This document shows, one piece after another, positions 56,233-64,000 of a DNA stretch of 64,000 bases. The stretch is from Peltaster fructicola. Lineage: Eukaryota; Ascomycota; Dothideomycetes. The position numbers and the translations under genes are program-made. Location of the stretch: contig CP051143.1 of the NCBI GenBank assembly GCA_001592805.2, positions 2,666,001 to 2,730,000 of the forward strand. Direction: 5' to 3'. The notes below the pieces were generated by a model, which was not told where the DNA came from, searched no databases, and worked only from the letters and a program-made list of their open reading frames with translations. Numbering within the stretch: the stretch's first letter is position 1; every line of letters starts with the position of its first letter.

Positions 56233-57153
56233 ATGTCAGCCAAGCAGGAGACAACGTTCAGCACTTACAGCAAGGCACAAGGTCAAGCATATAGTCAGAT
56301 TCGTCGAGACTATCACCAGAATGTCTATGATACAGTGATCAGCAAGCACACCTCTTCAGGCGGTCAATTGGATCTTGTACTAGACGTGGGTTGCGGTCCA
56401 GGTCTGGCTACACGAACCCTAGCCAGCAAGTTCGCTCATGCCGTTGGCCTTGATCCATCCAGTGGCATGATAGAGACTGCTCGTTCGCAGGGTCTCGTCA
56501 CCGCTACCAACGAACCTGTACGATTCGAGGTCTCGTCTGCAGAGAATTTAGGTGCATCTCTTGAGCATCCGATCACTGCTGGCTCGATAGATCTAATAAC
56601 CGCTGCTAATGCAGCTCACTGGTTCGATCTGCCACGCTTCTGGGAGAGTGCTGCTCGTGTGCTCAAGCCAGGTGGAAGCGTCATCTTCTGGTGCAGTGGA
56701 GATATCAGAGCTCATCCGACGATGCCAGGTGCCAAAGGCATAGACGAGGCGGTCGAGAAGCACATGGAGACTTATATGAAGCCTTACATGAATTACGGCA
56801 ACCTGCTTACCAGAGGGAGGTACACGGACTTGAAGTTGCCATGGAGTGATGGGGCTCAGGTTCCTGGCTTCGATGCTGCACACTTTGAGCGATATGAATG
56901 GCCGGCCGAGCAGGACTTCTTTTCCGGAGACACTACCATTGATTTGGACACTTTTGAGAAGATGAGAGGCACCTCGAGCTTCACTACAAGATGGCGTGAG
57001 GCTCATCCTGAGCTTGTAGGCACCGAGCAAGACGCCGTGCGAGTGTTGAGAAGAGATATGGAAAAGGTCTTGCATGCGGCAGGTGTCAAGCCGGGAGAAG
57101 AAAGGCTGAAGGGATCAGTGCATGGAGTATTGATCATTGTCAAGAAGGTGTAG
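56233..57153 (+). CDS. SAM-dependent methyltransferase, Tmt1/Crg1-like
   Basis: A 306-residue single-exon class I methyltransferase starting MSAKQETTFSTYSKAQGQAY. Motif I is LDLVLDVGCGPGLATRTLAS (about residue 50); motif post-I is AVGLDPSSGMIETAR; the acidic motif II region is ITAGSIDLITAANAAHWFDL; motif III is ARVLKPGGSVIFW. The AAHWFD phrase is typical of the fungal trans-aconitate methyltransferase-like group, which includes yeast Tmt1 and Crg1, soluble enzymes that methylate small carboxylates or lipids. The substrate cannot be read from sequence. I chose the ATG at 56233 because upstream in-frame codons lack a start. It lies convergent to Yju2, 192 bp away. Confidence 0.88.
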   Translation: MSAKQETTFSTYSKAQGQAYSQIRRDYHQNVYDTVISKHTSSGGQLDLVLDVGCGPGLATRTLASKFAHAVGLDPSSGMIETARSQGLVTATNEPVRFEVSSAENLGASLEHPITAGSIDLITAANAAHWFDLPRFWESAARVLKPGGSVIFWCSGDIRAHPTMPGAKGIDEAVEKHMETYMKPYMNYGNLLTRGRYTDLKLPWSDGAQVPGFDAAHFERYEWPAEQDFFSGDTTIDLDTFEKMRGTSSFTTRWREAHPELVGTEQDAVRVLRRDMEKVLHAAGVKPGEERLKGSVHGVLIIVKKV

Positions 57154-57345
57154 TGGGAGTAGGCTGATGCTAATCTGAGTCAGTGTGGCTATCGGTGGTC
57201 AGCCTTGTAGTGTAAGATTGTTGAATCGAGTTCGTTGCGATGTATCGTACATACTGTCATGTTAACGTTGCATGCCGGTAGCATCTCTCTGCGTCCTGTA
57301 GTATAGGAGCGCTCATTAAGTCGTACGTTCGTCTCCTCTAGCTGT

Positions 57346-58149
57346 TCATACCAGTGCTGCTTTCTTCTTGATACCAAGAGCTGCAGAGAAGTCTTTTTTC
57401 TTCTTGATCTGGCGTACGAATGTTGGTGCTGGAGGTGCAGTTGTTTGCTCTGCTTGCGGTGCATCTGGTTCCGCTAGTAGATGCTCTGTGATATCCTCAA
57501 GTCGTCGTACTCGTTCGCCAGTGCCAGACTGGAACGCCATGCGTGCTTGTTCTTCCAACTCCCTTTCGATACGCTCAGCATTGGCATCATGCGCTTTCTG
57601 AGCAACATCGGACAACGCATTGTCTGGGTCTGCTCGTTCACGCTGAGCATTCCGCATCCTGACCTCGTCAAGCGCATCGGCGATAGCCATCTCTGTTTTG
57701 GCGTCGATGGTCTTCTTTTCGAGCTCTTTCATGGCATCAGTTTCGGCCTCCTCTCGTTCCAGTCTGTCTAGCCTTTCTTCCTCGGTCTCTTCTGCAAGCT
57801 TTGCCTCTCGCCAGGGCTCGAAGTTGCGTTTCGCTCCTCGCTCGCATTCATAGTCCATGTGTTTCGGGTCTGTCTTGAAGGTGATCTCGGCACTGCATCG
57901 CGTGCATCGGATGTAGAAGCGGTAGATTGTGATGGCGTAGTACTTCTCGTCGGTCGTTTCCTTGCGCGCATTGAACTTGCGGCCCTTGTAGATGTACTCG
58001 CCACAGCTGTTGCATCTCATACCGAAGGGTGCCATTAGACGAACGGTCTGCTGCCGCGGACCTGTTTGCTTTGGTCCTCGTCGTCGCTCGAGCTTTGATG
58101 GGTCGAAGTCGGGGGGGTAGTACTTCTGCAGGACCTTTCGTTCAGACAT
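57346..58149 (-). CDS. YJU2: splicing factor Yju2 (CWC16/CCDC94 family)
   Basis: A 267-residue single-exon protein. The N-terminus MSERKVLQKYYPPDFDPSKL followed by a basic stretch inserts near the spliceosome active site and promotes the branching step. A zinc-ribbon-like pair follows, MRCNSCGEYIYKGRKFNARK and RFYIRCTRCSAEITFKTDP, then YECERGAKRNFEPWRE, all characteristic of Yju2 rather than the related Cwf16/CCDC130 branch. The middle and C-terminal parts are a charged helix ending in a basic KKKKDFSAALGIKKKAALV. The ATG at 58149 was preferred over an upstream in-frame codon because MSERK is the conserved start. Family is very secure. Confidence 0.95.
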   Translation of the reverse strand: MSERKVLQKYYPPDFDPSKLERRRGPKQTGPRQQTVRLMAPFGMRCNSCGEYIYKGRKFNARKETTDEKYYAITIYRFYIRCTRCSAEITFKTDPKHMDYECERGAKRNFEPWREAKLAEETEEERLDRLEREEAETDAMKELEKKTIDAKTEMAIADALDEVRMRNAQRERADPDNALSDVAQKAHDANAERIERELEEQARMAFQSGTGERVRRLEDITEHLLAEPDAPQAEQTTAPPAPTFVRQIKKKKDFSAALGIKKKAALV

Positions 58150-58562
58150 AGCGAGGTATGATCTCAAGGGGTGTTGCGCGCTGGATGCAAGGTTATATGT
58201 CAAGAGTTGTTTCGTGAAAGATGAGAGTCCAGGGAAGACGTATCGGCCGTCTCGCGATCATCAGTGCAAATAAACTGTGGCGGTGCTAGCTGCGGATACT
58301 GCCGCGTGGCTTCACTCTCGTTCATGCAGCAATAGCTTCATGGCGATCGAGTGAATCTCATAATCACATTCACAGGCTGCTCTTCACGCCGGCTTGGCTC
58401 ATCGACAACGTACGTCCGTTCAAATACACCGATAGGCATTAATTCGCACGACCACGAACTCAAGCAGCCACCCACGCGCCCCTACAGATCCAGCACCACC
58501 TTCGTTTGCGAAAGAGACTGACTCCTCACAACGCGACCGACACTGACGGCAGCTGCCTCAAG
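58150..58562. promoter_or_regulatory. divergent promoter region, Yju2 / TAF6
   Basis: 413 bp between two divergent, generally expressed genes. No supported gene and no clear TATA box, as often seen for housekeeping promoters. Confidence 0.4.
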
Positions 58563-59900
58563 ATGTCGGTCTGGAACCCAGAGAACATTGTGGACGTCGC
58601 TGAGTCGATTGGCATCAATACCTTGACCAAGGACGTACAAGAGCACCTGGCGCGAGAGGTCGAATACCGCATCAGTCAGATTCTGGAGGAAGCACTGAAG
58701 TTTATGCGCCATGCACGACGAACGACTCTGAGCACACAAGACATATCTGAGGCGCTACGAATGCTCGATGTTGAGCCACTGTACGGCTACGAAAGTACAC
58801 GACCGTTACGCTTTGGAGAGGCCTCGATAGGATCAGGACAATCGCTATTCTACGTGGAAGACGATGAGGTTGACTTTGAGAAGCTCATCAACGCACCACT
58901 GCCCAAGGTGCCCAGAGAGATGAGCTTCACAGCACATTGGCTCGCAGTGGAGGGTGTGCAACCTAGTATACCGCAGAATCCAACGCAGGCGGACCAACGA
59001 CAACAAGAGCTGCTTGCAAAAGGTCCTGGAGCAAGTGCAGCATTAGCAGCGCTGAGCGGAGCAGACAATGTCAGTGTCAAACCACTTGTCAAGCACGTTC
59101 TGTCGCGAGAGCTCCAGCTATACTTCGATCGTGTCTGCACGGCGGTGCTCGACGAGCATAATGAAGAATACCGTACATCTGGACTGGCGTCGCTGAGGAC
59201 AGATCCTGGCATTCACCAGCTGATACCGTACTTCGTTCAGTTCGTCGCCGACAAGGTCACACACCAGTTGAAGTCGACATTCGTCCTGACGCAGTGCTTG
59301 CTACTGGTTCAGGCTCTACTCGAAAACCACAGCATATACATGGAGCCATATGTGCCAGCGCTGGTGCCATCGGTCCTCACCTGCATCTTGGGCAAGCATC
59401 TCGGAACCGCAAGCAGTGATGGTGTGACGACACATTTTGCGCTCCGAGACTTTGCAGCAAGCCTGTTGTCACGCATCTCCGCGGCGTATGGTGCATCGTC
59501 CTCCACGCTGAAGGTGCGCATTGCACGAAGTTGTCTCAAGGCATTCCTCGATTCGCATAAGCCATGGGGAACACATTACGGTGCGGTCCTTGGACTGTTA
59601 ACTATAGGAGGCAGTGAAGTTGTTCGTTCGCTGATCTTGCCAAACCTGAAGACGTACGACTTGCATCTAGCCGAAGGAGTGAAGGATGACGCTCAGCGTG
59701 AGCAGGTGGATCAGGTCATTGCCATCATCATCAAGGCGCTCGGACGACTGAAGGAGGATCCTGTCGCAAGCCACAGCGAATTGACAGGGGAGATCAAGCG
59801 TGAGCGACTCATCGCAGTGCTTGGTCCCACACTCGCAAAGCGTGTATTGGAACAAGACGACCAGGACTTAATCGCAGTGCTTACGAACGTGGATGATTAG
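58563..59900 (+). CDS. TAF6: TFIID/SAGA subunit TAF6
   Basis: A 445-residue single-exon protein starting MSVWNPENIVDVAESIGINT. The N-terminal histone fold includes ILEEALKFMRHARRTTLSTQ and DISEALRMLDVEPLYGYEST, which pairs with TAF9. The linker has the conserved VEGVQPSIPQNP. The C-terminal HEAT domain shows ELQLYFDRVCTAVLDEH, ALLENHSIYMEPYVPALVPS, LRDFAASLLSRI and WGTHYGAVLGLLTIGGSEVV, all hallmarks of TAF6, which is shared by TFIID and SAGA. Length matches fungal orthologues. The upstream in-frame extension begins at TTG and was rejected. Confidence 0.95.
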   Translation: MSVWNPENIVDVAESIGINTLTKDVQEHLAREVEYRISQILEEALKFMRHARRTTLSTQDISEALRMLDVEPLYGYESTRPLRFGEASIGSGQSLFYVEDDEVDFEKLINAPLPKVPREMSFTAHWLAVEGVQPSIPQNPTQADQRQQELLAKGPGASAALAALSGADNVSVKPLVKHVLSRELQLYFDRVCTAVLDEHNEEYRTSGLASLRTDPGIHQLIPYFVQFVADKVTHQLKSTFVLTQCLLLVQALLENHSIYMEPYVPALVPSVLTCILGKHLGTASSDGVTTHFALRDFAASLLSRISAAYGASSSTLKVRIARSCLKAFLDSHKPWGTHYGAVLGLLTIGGSEVVRSLILPNLKTYDLHLAEGVKDDAQREQVDQVIAIIIKALGRLKEDPVASHSELTGEIKRERLIAVLGPTLAKRVLEQDDQDLIAVLTNVDD

Positions 59901-60591
59901 AGGAGTGTGGGCGAGCGTGGGAGATGTGTCTATTATACTTTAGCGTGGCGTACGGATAGGCATCACGAGGGCTGTCGCTGTTAAGTCAGTGGCTGAAGTC
60001 TCGTGCACAAATGCACACTGTGTCAATATATTGCCCGAGAGCATTTCATTATATGCGTTCGATACCGCTCAGGCGCCGCTGACCACCATCAGCAGGTGAG
60101 ATTGAAGCTTGCACCGCGAATGACCAGATCAGAGCTCCAGGAACAGACACATGGGCAAAATGGAGAGGTGTGTGGAAAGTAAAATTAGCCCTATGGTCAC
60201 TGAAGTGCCACACCACCGGAGAAGTTGCTGTCGATACTGCTGGCGTGGAGATCCGTATTAGACTACCACCCTGGCTCGGCCTTTCACTTCGCTCCACCCT
60301 GCCGAGTTTGCTCTCGAAACACAATTACGGTGTGACCTGCTTGATAAGGCGACTTGCATTGTCGCTTCCTCACCGTTGACAAACACCTTGCCTCCTCCTC
60401 TCTCGCAAAATCCTATCGCGACTTGAAGAGACATTTGCCTTCTGCGACACTTGCGACGACACCACAATATCAGCACAGAGACAGATCGACTCACCTTACA
60501 AATCACCCTGTCGACGTGCCGCGAACACATATCTTACTTCTCCATACACCGCCGTTCCAACTTCGCAGCCTCACACATACCACCATCGCCA
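59901..60591. other. intergenic region upstream of the small gene at 60592
   Basis: About 690 bp. The last 130 bp are CT/CAC-rich and end in CATCGCCATG, a leader typical of the window. No supported gene or repeat otherwise. Confidence 0.45.
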
Positions 60592-60944
60592 TGTTTCCAG
60601 CAGAGTTCCTCAACGCCTCATACCTCGAAGAGCAGGCTGCAGCACGACAGCAGCGAGAGGCAGCCAAGATGCAGAACACGCTCTCAGTTCCTGCTACCAG
60701 CACATCAACACCTGCTACTACTCGTCCTACCACACCTGCCAACGCCACAATACAGTCGAAGCCACTTGGCTTGCTGACGAACATCTTCCAAGGCTTGGTC
60801 AAGGCCACGACATTTGATCCCCAAGAACTACAATGCAAGAGCACTTCCTCTAGCCCAGGATGTGAGAAGAGCGAGTTGGAGGCTCTCATTGCCGAGCGCA
60901 AGCGTGATGCAGATATTGTAGGTGGTAGCATGATTGTATGCTGA
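60592..60944 (+). CDS. putative small protein of about 117 residues, function unknown
   Basis: The ATG at 60592 is in strong context (CGCCATGTTTCC) after a CT/CAC-rich leader. The product begins MFPAEFLNASYLEEQAAARQ, has a Thr/Pro/Ala linker (TSTSTPATTRPTTPANAT), a short hydrophobic motif PLGLLTNIFQGLVKATTFDP and a charged helix KSELEALIAERKRDADI. The unspliced frame stops at 60944. A possible intron (donor GTGGTA near 60921, acceptor ACCAG near 60962) would extend it by about 75 residues, ending IRATDQEH at 61191; another donor would stop it soon after. No family is recognised. Leader context and amphipathic helices support a real gene; its 3' structure is uncertain. Confidence 0.5.
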
Positions 60945-61300
60945 GCTTGGCTGACATGTACCAGTGCTCACTGCGCCCGTGGTGATCAGCTTCTCACCTC
61001 AAGCCACACTCTTACACGATACTCACGGCCTCCCTAGCGCTTTGTCGCTCCCACCTTCGGATCACAAGTCTTCTCATCCTCCAAAGCAGGGCGTGATGGC
61101 GTTCACCTTCACGACCTTTTGTACTTCTCAAGCATGGCGTTATGAATGGAGGAAAAGTGGGCAGATCAGGGCGACTGATCAAGAGCATTGATGCGTTATG
61201 AGCGAAACATACCTATACAGCATGCACCACAGAAGCGTTTTGGCTGTCCTTAATTGCATTGTCTCCATGCAGATACTTGCGAGGCTCGCGCGAGTCGTAA

Positions 61301-63299
61301 TCATAATTCATTCATCAGATCTATGTTCACAGCCTCTCCCCATCCCGAGCTGCCAAAGACTGCGTTCAGTGCGTTGAAGTCGATGTACGTCAGATCATTT
61401 GGCATCATCATGTCGTATGCATTGCCTCCCATCGGATCGATGTTTGCAGGCAATGGGTCCAGTGTGTAGGAACTATCCCAAGAGCCATAGGGCAGGATAC
61501 CATCTACACAGCTCATGTCTCTAGCTGAGTTGCTTTGCCAATTTTGCTCAGCTGCCATCGTCTTAGCTCTGCTGATCAACATGTCCACGTAGTCCCACGT
61601 GCTGTCCTTGTTCTTCTTGTTGCCGTATATCTTATCCCAGGTGGCGATGAATGGGCTCAGGACCTCCCACGACGTCTGAACCATTTGGGGATTGTTGCTG
61701 TGGCATATCTCTGCTATCACAATGGCCAGAGAGTTCCATTGGAGTTGCTTTCGATAGTACCAAAGGAATTGAGGACACTTGGGCTTACTGAGTAGCTTGT
61801 AGGTCGTACGAATGACATGAACGGATAGCCGTAGCATCTCCTGTCGTTGTGCGTCGGTCAGTGTGCCGTTCAGCAGAGCCTCTGCGGGATGCTGTATCGT
61901 CAGGTGGGTTTTGATCTGTCATGTCAGCGTGACAGGGCATGGACGTGATGAAGGGACTGACCATCAATACATCTGCCTGTCCCAAGATCATCCAGTCGTA
62001 CGGCCTGCTTGAATGGCAATAACGCAGGTACTTTTCCTCGATAAGCTTCCCAAGCTTCCCGAACTCGTCCTGCATCTTCTTCCGCTGTCCAGTATCAATG
62101 GCGCCGTGGTTGGCCTTGCTCGTTGCCCACATTCTTACGTTGCTTCGCATGATCTCCCACCGTACGAGGACGAAGCACATGGAAGTCATGCCTAGCCGTG
62201 GTTCAGGCGGCTCAAGAGTACCTGGAGAGATATCGATGTCCTCGATGTTAGCTGGCAACCTGACAGTGCAGTTAGACATGTGGTATCGTCCGCCGTCCTC
62301 AGAGCATAGATGCTCGGCAGAGCAAATCGCCCACCATAAACGTCGACGTATCTCGGCCTCGTACGGCGTATACTTCGTCCCTGGGTCCAGATGCATACCG
62401 ATCCGCTGAGCACTCCTCACCGTTTCAGAGAACAGTGCCCAGGTCCGTGGTCCAGAGTCCTCACGACCGAAACATATCAAGTAGACCAATAATGCTTGCA
62501 CATGCTCCAAATCGGGCACGACTGGGCTCCGCAGCAGGTTTTCGTCCAGTACTTGTTCGAAGCTCTTCAGCAAGAACCCTCTGCTCTGATGTAGGATGCT
62601 CAAGCATTCTTCAGTGCTGCAGCTGAGCGTAGCTGCATAGAAGACAGCTGCAGCAAGATTGGCGGTCGATGGAGCGGCGTGACCATCGAGGAGGGAGGAC
62701 AGCTTCGAGGAGAAGGTCGGACAATGAACGACCTTTGTGATGGGATCTACTCTTGTCACGAAGAGATGCCATAGATCTGTGATCTGCTGTGGTGAAGGAG
62801 TGAAAGGTCCTCTTCTGAAAAACATGTCTGGAGCTGTCTGAACGTCATCTTCGGCGTATCTCTCGTTCGAGATAGACGCATGTGTGAGAGCTATGAGAGC
62901 ATCTTTAACAAGGTCCTCCGAAGCTCGTTCCGGCTCACTTGCTGCCAATTGGTGTAGAGCGGTCTGCTCTCGTTCAAAGTTGAGACCTGGCGGTGCTGGT
63001 AGTGAGCGAGGCTGCTCCTCTGAAGTTTTGCTGGAAGACGGTTGTGACGGCACCGGATCGCTGAGATACTTGACGACATGCTCGAGATGTGCCTCTCGAG
63101 CTGGCTTGTCCTTCTTCCTGTATGGACCACGTTTGCGTTTGATGCTAGGATCGACAGTTGGATAGATGCATGGGAGGTCCGCCTTATGGCAGTTGGCGCA
63201 GCCTGAGGGCTCCCGATTGCATTTCAATTTTCGGCGCCGACAACAGACGCACGCTGTGCCAGGTTTGCCCACCATAGGCTCATCTTGTGCCGGCGCCAT
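61301..63299 (-). CDS. Zn2Cys6 transcription factor with fungal-specific domain
   Basis: Two exons (63299-61962 and 61915-61301; 46-nt intron with a GTCAGT donor) give 650 residues. The Zn2Cys6 cluster is CVCCRRRKLKCNREPSGC followed by ANC and HKADLPC, with spacing C-x2-C-x6-C-x6-C-x2-C-x6-C, and a basic linker SIKRKRGPYRKKDKPARE. The middle part, from FTPSPQQITDLWHLFVTRVD to RLWWAICSAEHLCSEDGGR, is the fungal transcription factor regulatory domain (MHR). The C-terminus ends DLTYIDFNALNAVFG then VNIDLMNEL, an acidic and hydrophobic mix suitable for activation. Target genes are unknown; nothing adjacent suggests a cluster. A GTG-led upstream extension was rejected. Confidence 0.92.
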
Positions 63300-63698
63300 G
63301 AGAAGCTTGTTCACTCGCGACGTGCTCTCGAATGTGGGCCTCCAGAGTTGAGATATTTGAGATCATCGGGTGGTCGTCGTTGCGAGGCTGAGCAGTCCTT
63401 GCGCAGTCCGAACGTTAACAACACGAGGTGGTGCGCACGTCGTCGCAGATGAGCTGGCTTAGCAAGCACGGCACTCTTTCAACCTTGAGTCTATGCGAAG
63501 TACACAAGCCATCAGATGCAAACTCAAGCGATGAGACGAGCAGGGTTCTTCACTTGTGGAGCTCTATGAGACACCACCCATGTTGCGAATGTTGCTCGGG
63601 AAGACTTGAATCTCACACTCGACCTGACGGACATCGTGAATGAGTGATGATATATGTACTGCTGATGGCATCGGCCTGCTCTAGCAAGAAGCTTCATC
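63300..63698. other. intergenic region between AP-2 mu and the Zn2Cys6 gene
   Basis: About 400 bp. It should contain the promoter of the regulator and the 3' end of AP-2 mu, both read leftward. Nothing else was seen. Confidence 0.45.
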
Positions 63699-64000
63699 TT
63701 ACTGCACATCAGGAAGTCTGACAGCGATGTCACCACTCTGTGTGATATAGCGAACCCACGGCAAGCTAGGATATTGTAGCTGTGATGTGTCAGCGAGTCA
63801 TTCTCTTCATGCCCGATCAGACTCACCTTCGGCTCAATGATCTTCAAGTATCGCACCTGGATACCGCTCGTCGTGAAGTATGGAATCTCGAACTTCACTT
63901 GTATCGGTCGTTTGCCTTTGCCTCCAGCAGATCCAACTCCTCCCATGCTGCCACCAAATCCTCCCATCATGCCACCGCCCTTCTCGTCGTCGCCACGGAC
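63699..64000 (-). CDS. APM4: AP-2 clathrin adaptor mu subunit, 3' end, runs off right edge
   Basis: The last two exons of the medium chain of the AP-2 endocytic adaptor. The exon entering at the right edge reads VRGDDEKGGGMMGGFGGSMG, a Gly-rich loop, then KRPIQVKFEIPYFTTSGIQV and RYLKIIEPK. A 47-nt intron (63780-63826) leads to LQYPSLPWVRYITQSGDIAV and RLPDVQ at the stop. This is the C-terminus of the mu homology domain, and the wording matches AP-2 rather than AP-1 mu. The Gly/Met-rich insert before KRPIQVKFE is common in filamentous fungi. About 85 of roughly 440 residues are in the window. Confidence 0.9.

Noticed and set aside
49491-57153. A secondary-metabolite gene cluster
   Set aside because: There is no polyketide synthase, peptide synthetase, terpene cyclase or cluster transporter; the nearest Zn2Cys6 regulator is separated by Yju2 and TAF6.
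1-64000. tRNA genes, rRNA, CRISPR arrays, LTR elements
   Set aside because: No paired A/B boxes with cloverleaf context, no rRNA-like sequence, no regular spacer arrays and no reverse-transcriptase or integrase motifs were seen on either strand.

Overview
The window is ordinary nuclear DNA of a filamentous ascomycete (Pezizomycotina). A dothideomycete is my best guess, but this is inference without any search. The evidence is densely packed genes on both strands, introns of about 43-60 nt with GT-AG ends and CTAAC/CTGAC branch sites, CT-rich leaders, and families typical of these fungi: a Zn2Cys6 regulator with a fungal transcription-factor domain, a HET-domain gene, a fungal-rhodopsin membrane protein, a chromodomain HDA-complex subunit and a GFA-family protein. 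I modelled about 34 genes and rebuilt most exon joins by hand. I see no tRNA, rRNA, CRISPR array or intact mobile element.

Layout. 1-16 kb: 5' half of NADH-glutamate synthase (runs off the left edge), a 2.1-kb gap, an Emi1-like twin-CX9C protein, a myristoylation-type small protein with a VCP-interacting-like motif, a Sid1-type GCK kinase, TAF11, an MPP6-like exosome cofactor with a zinc knuckle, a WW-domain nuclear protein, a degenerate ~70-bp tandem repeat, a conserved unknown protein and NDP kinase. 16.5-32.8 kb: glucosidase II alpha, a small putative gene, a seven-helix membrane protein, condensin subunit 3, a mitochondrial cysteine-synthase-like enzyme, Nup120/Nup160 and an Aro8-type aminotransferase. 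33-49.5 kb: a repeat-rich scar, a Syg1/XPR1 phosphate exporter, a DAO-type oxidase, a second MGCCC protein, an SRA/YDG protein, Gle1, a GFA protein, a small membrane protein and a chromodomain HDA2/3-like subunit. 49.5-57.2 kb looks more accessory: a broken HET gene, a KstD-like flavoprotein, a ferric reductase and a methyltransferase. 57.3-64 kb: splicing factor Yju2, TAF6, a small unknown, a Zn2Cys6 regulator and the 3' end of AP-2 mu.

Most genes are independent housekeeping functions. Shared themes are transcription initiation (TAF11, TAF6), mRNA export and nuclear pore (Nup160, Gle1), chromatin (HDA subunit, SRA protein, condensin) and secretion/endocytosis (glucosidase II, AP-2). There is no evidence of a biosynthetic cluster.

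Most notable: (1) several otherwise conserved genes carry single reading-frame breaks, two in Nup160 at homopolymers, which suggests assembly indels; (2) a stand-alone SRA protein with a possible TFIIS-N-like front end; (3) fusion of an MPP6-type motif with a CCHC knuckle, joined by a GC-AG intron; (4) a SVIP-like motif in a fungal MGNCC protein; (5) repeat relics around the aminotransferase gene whose copies differ mostly by transitions, as RIP would produce.
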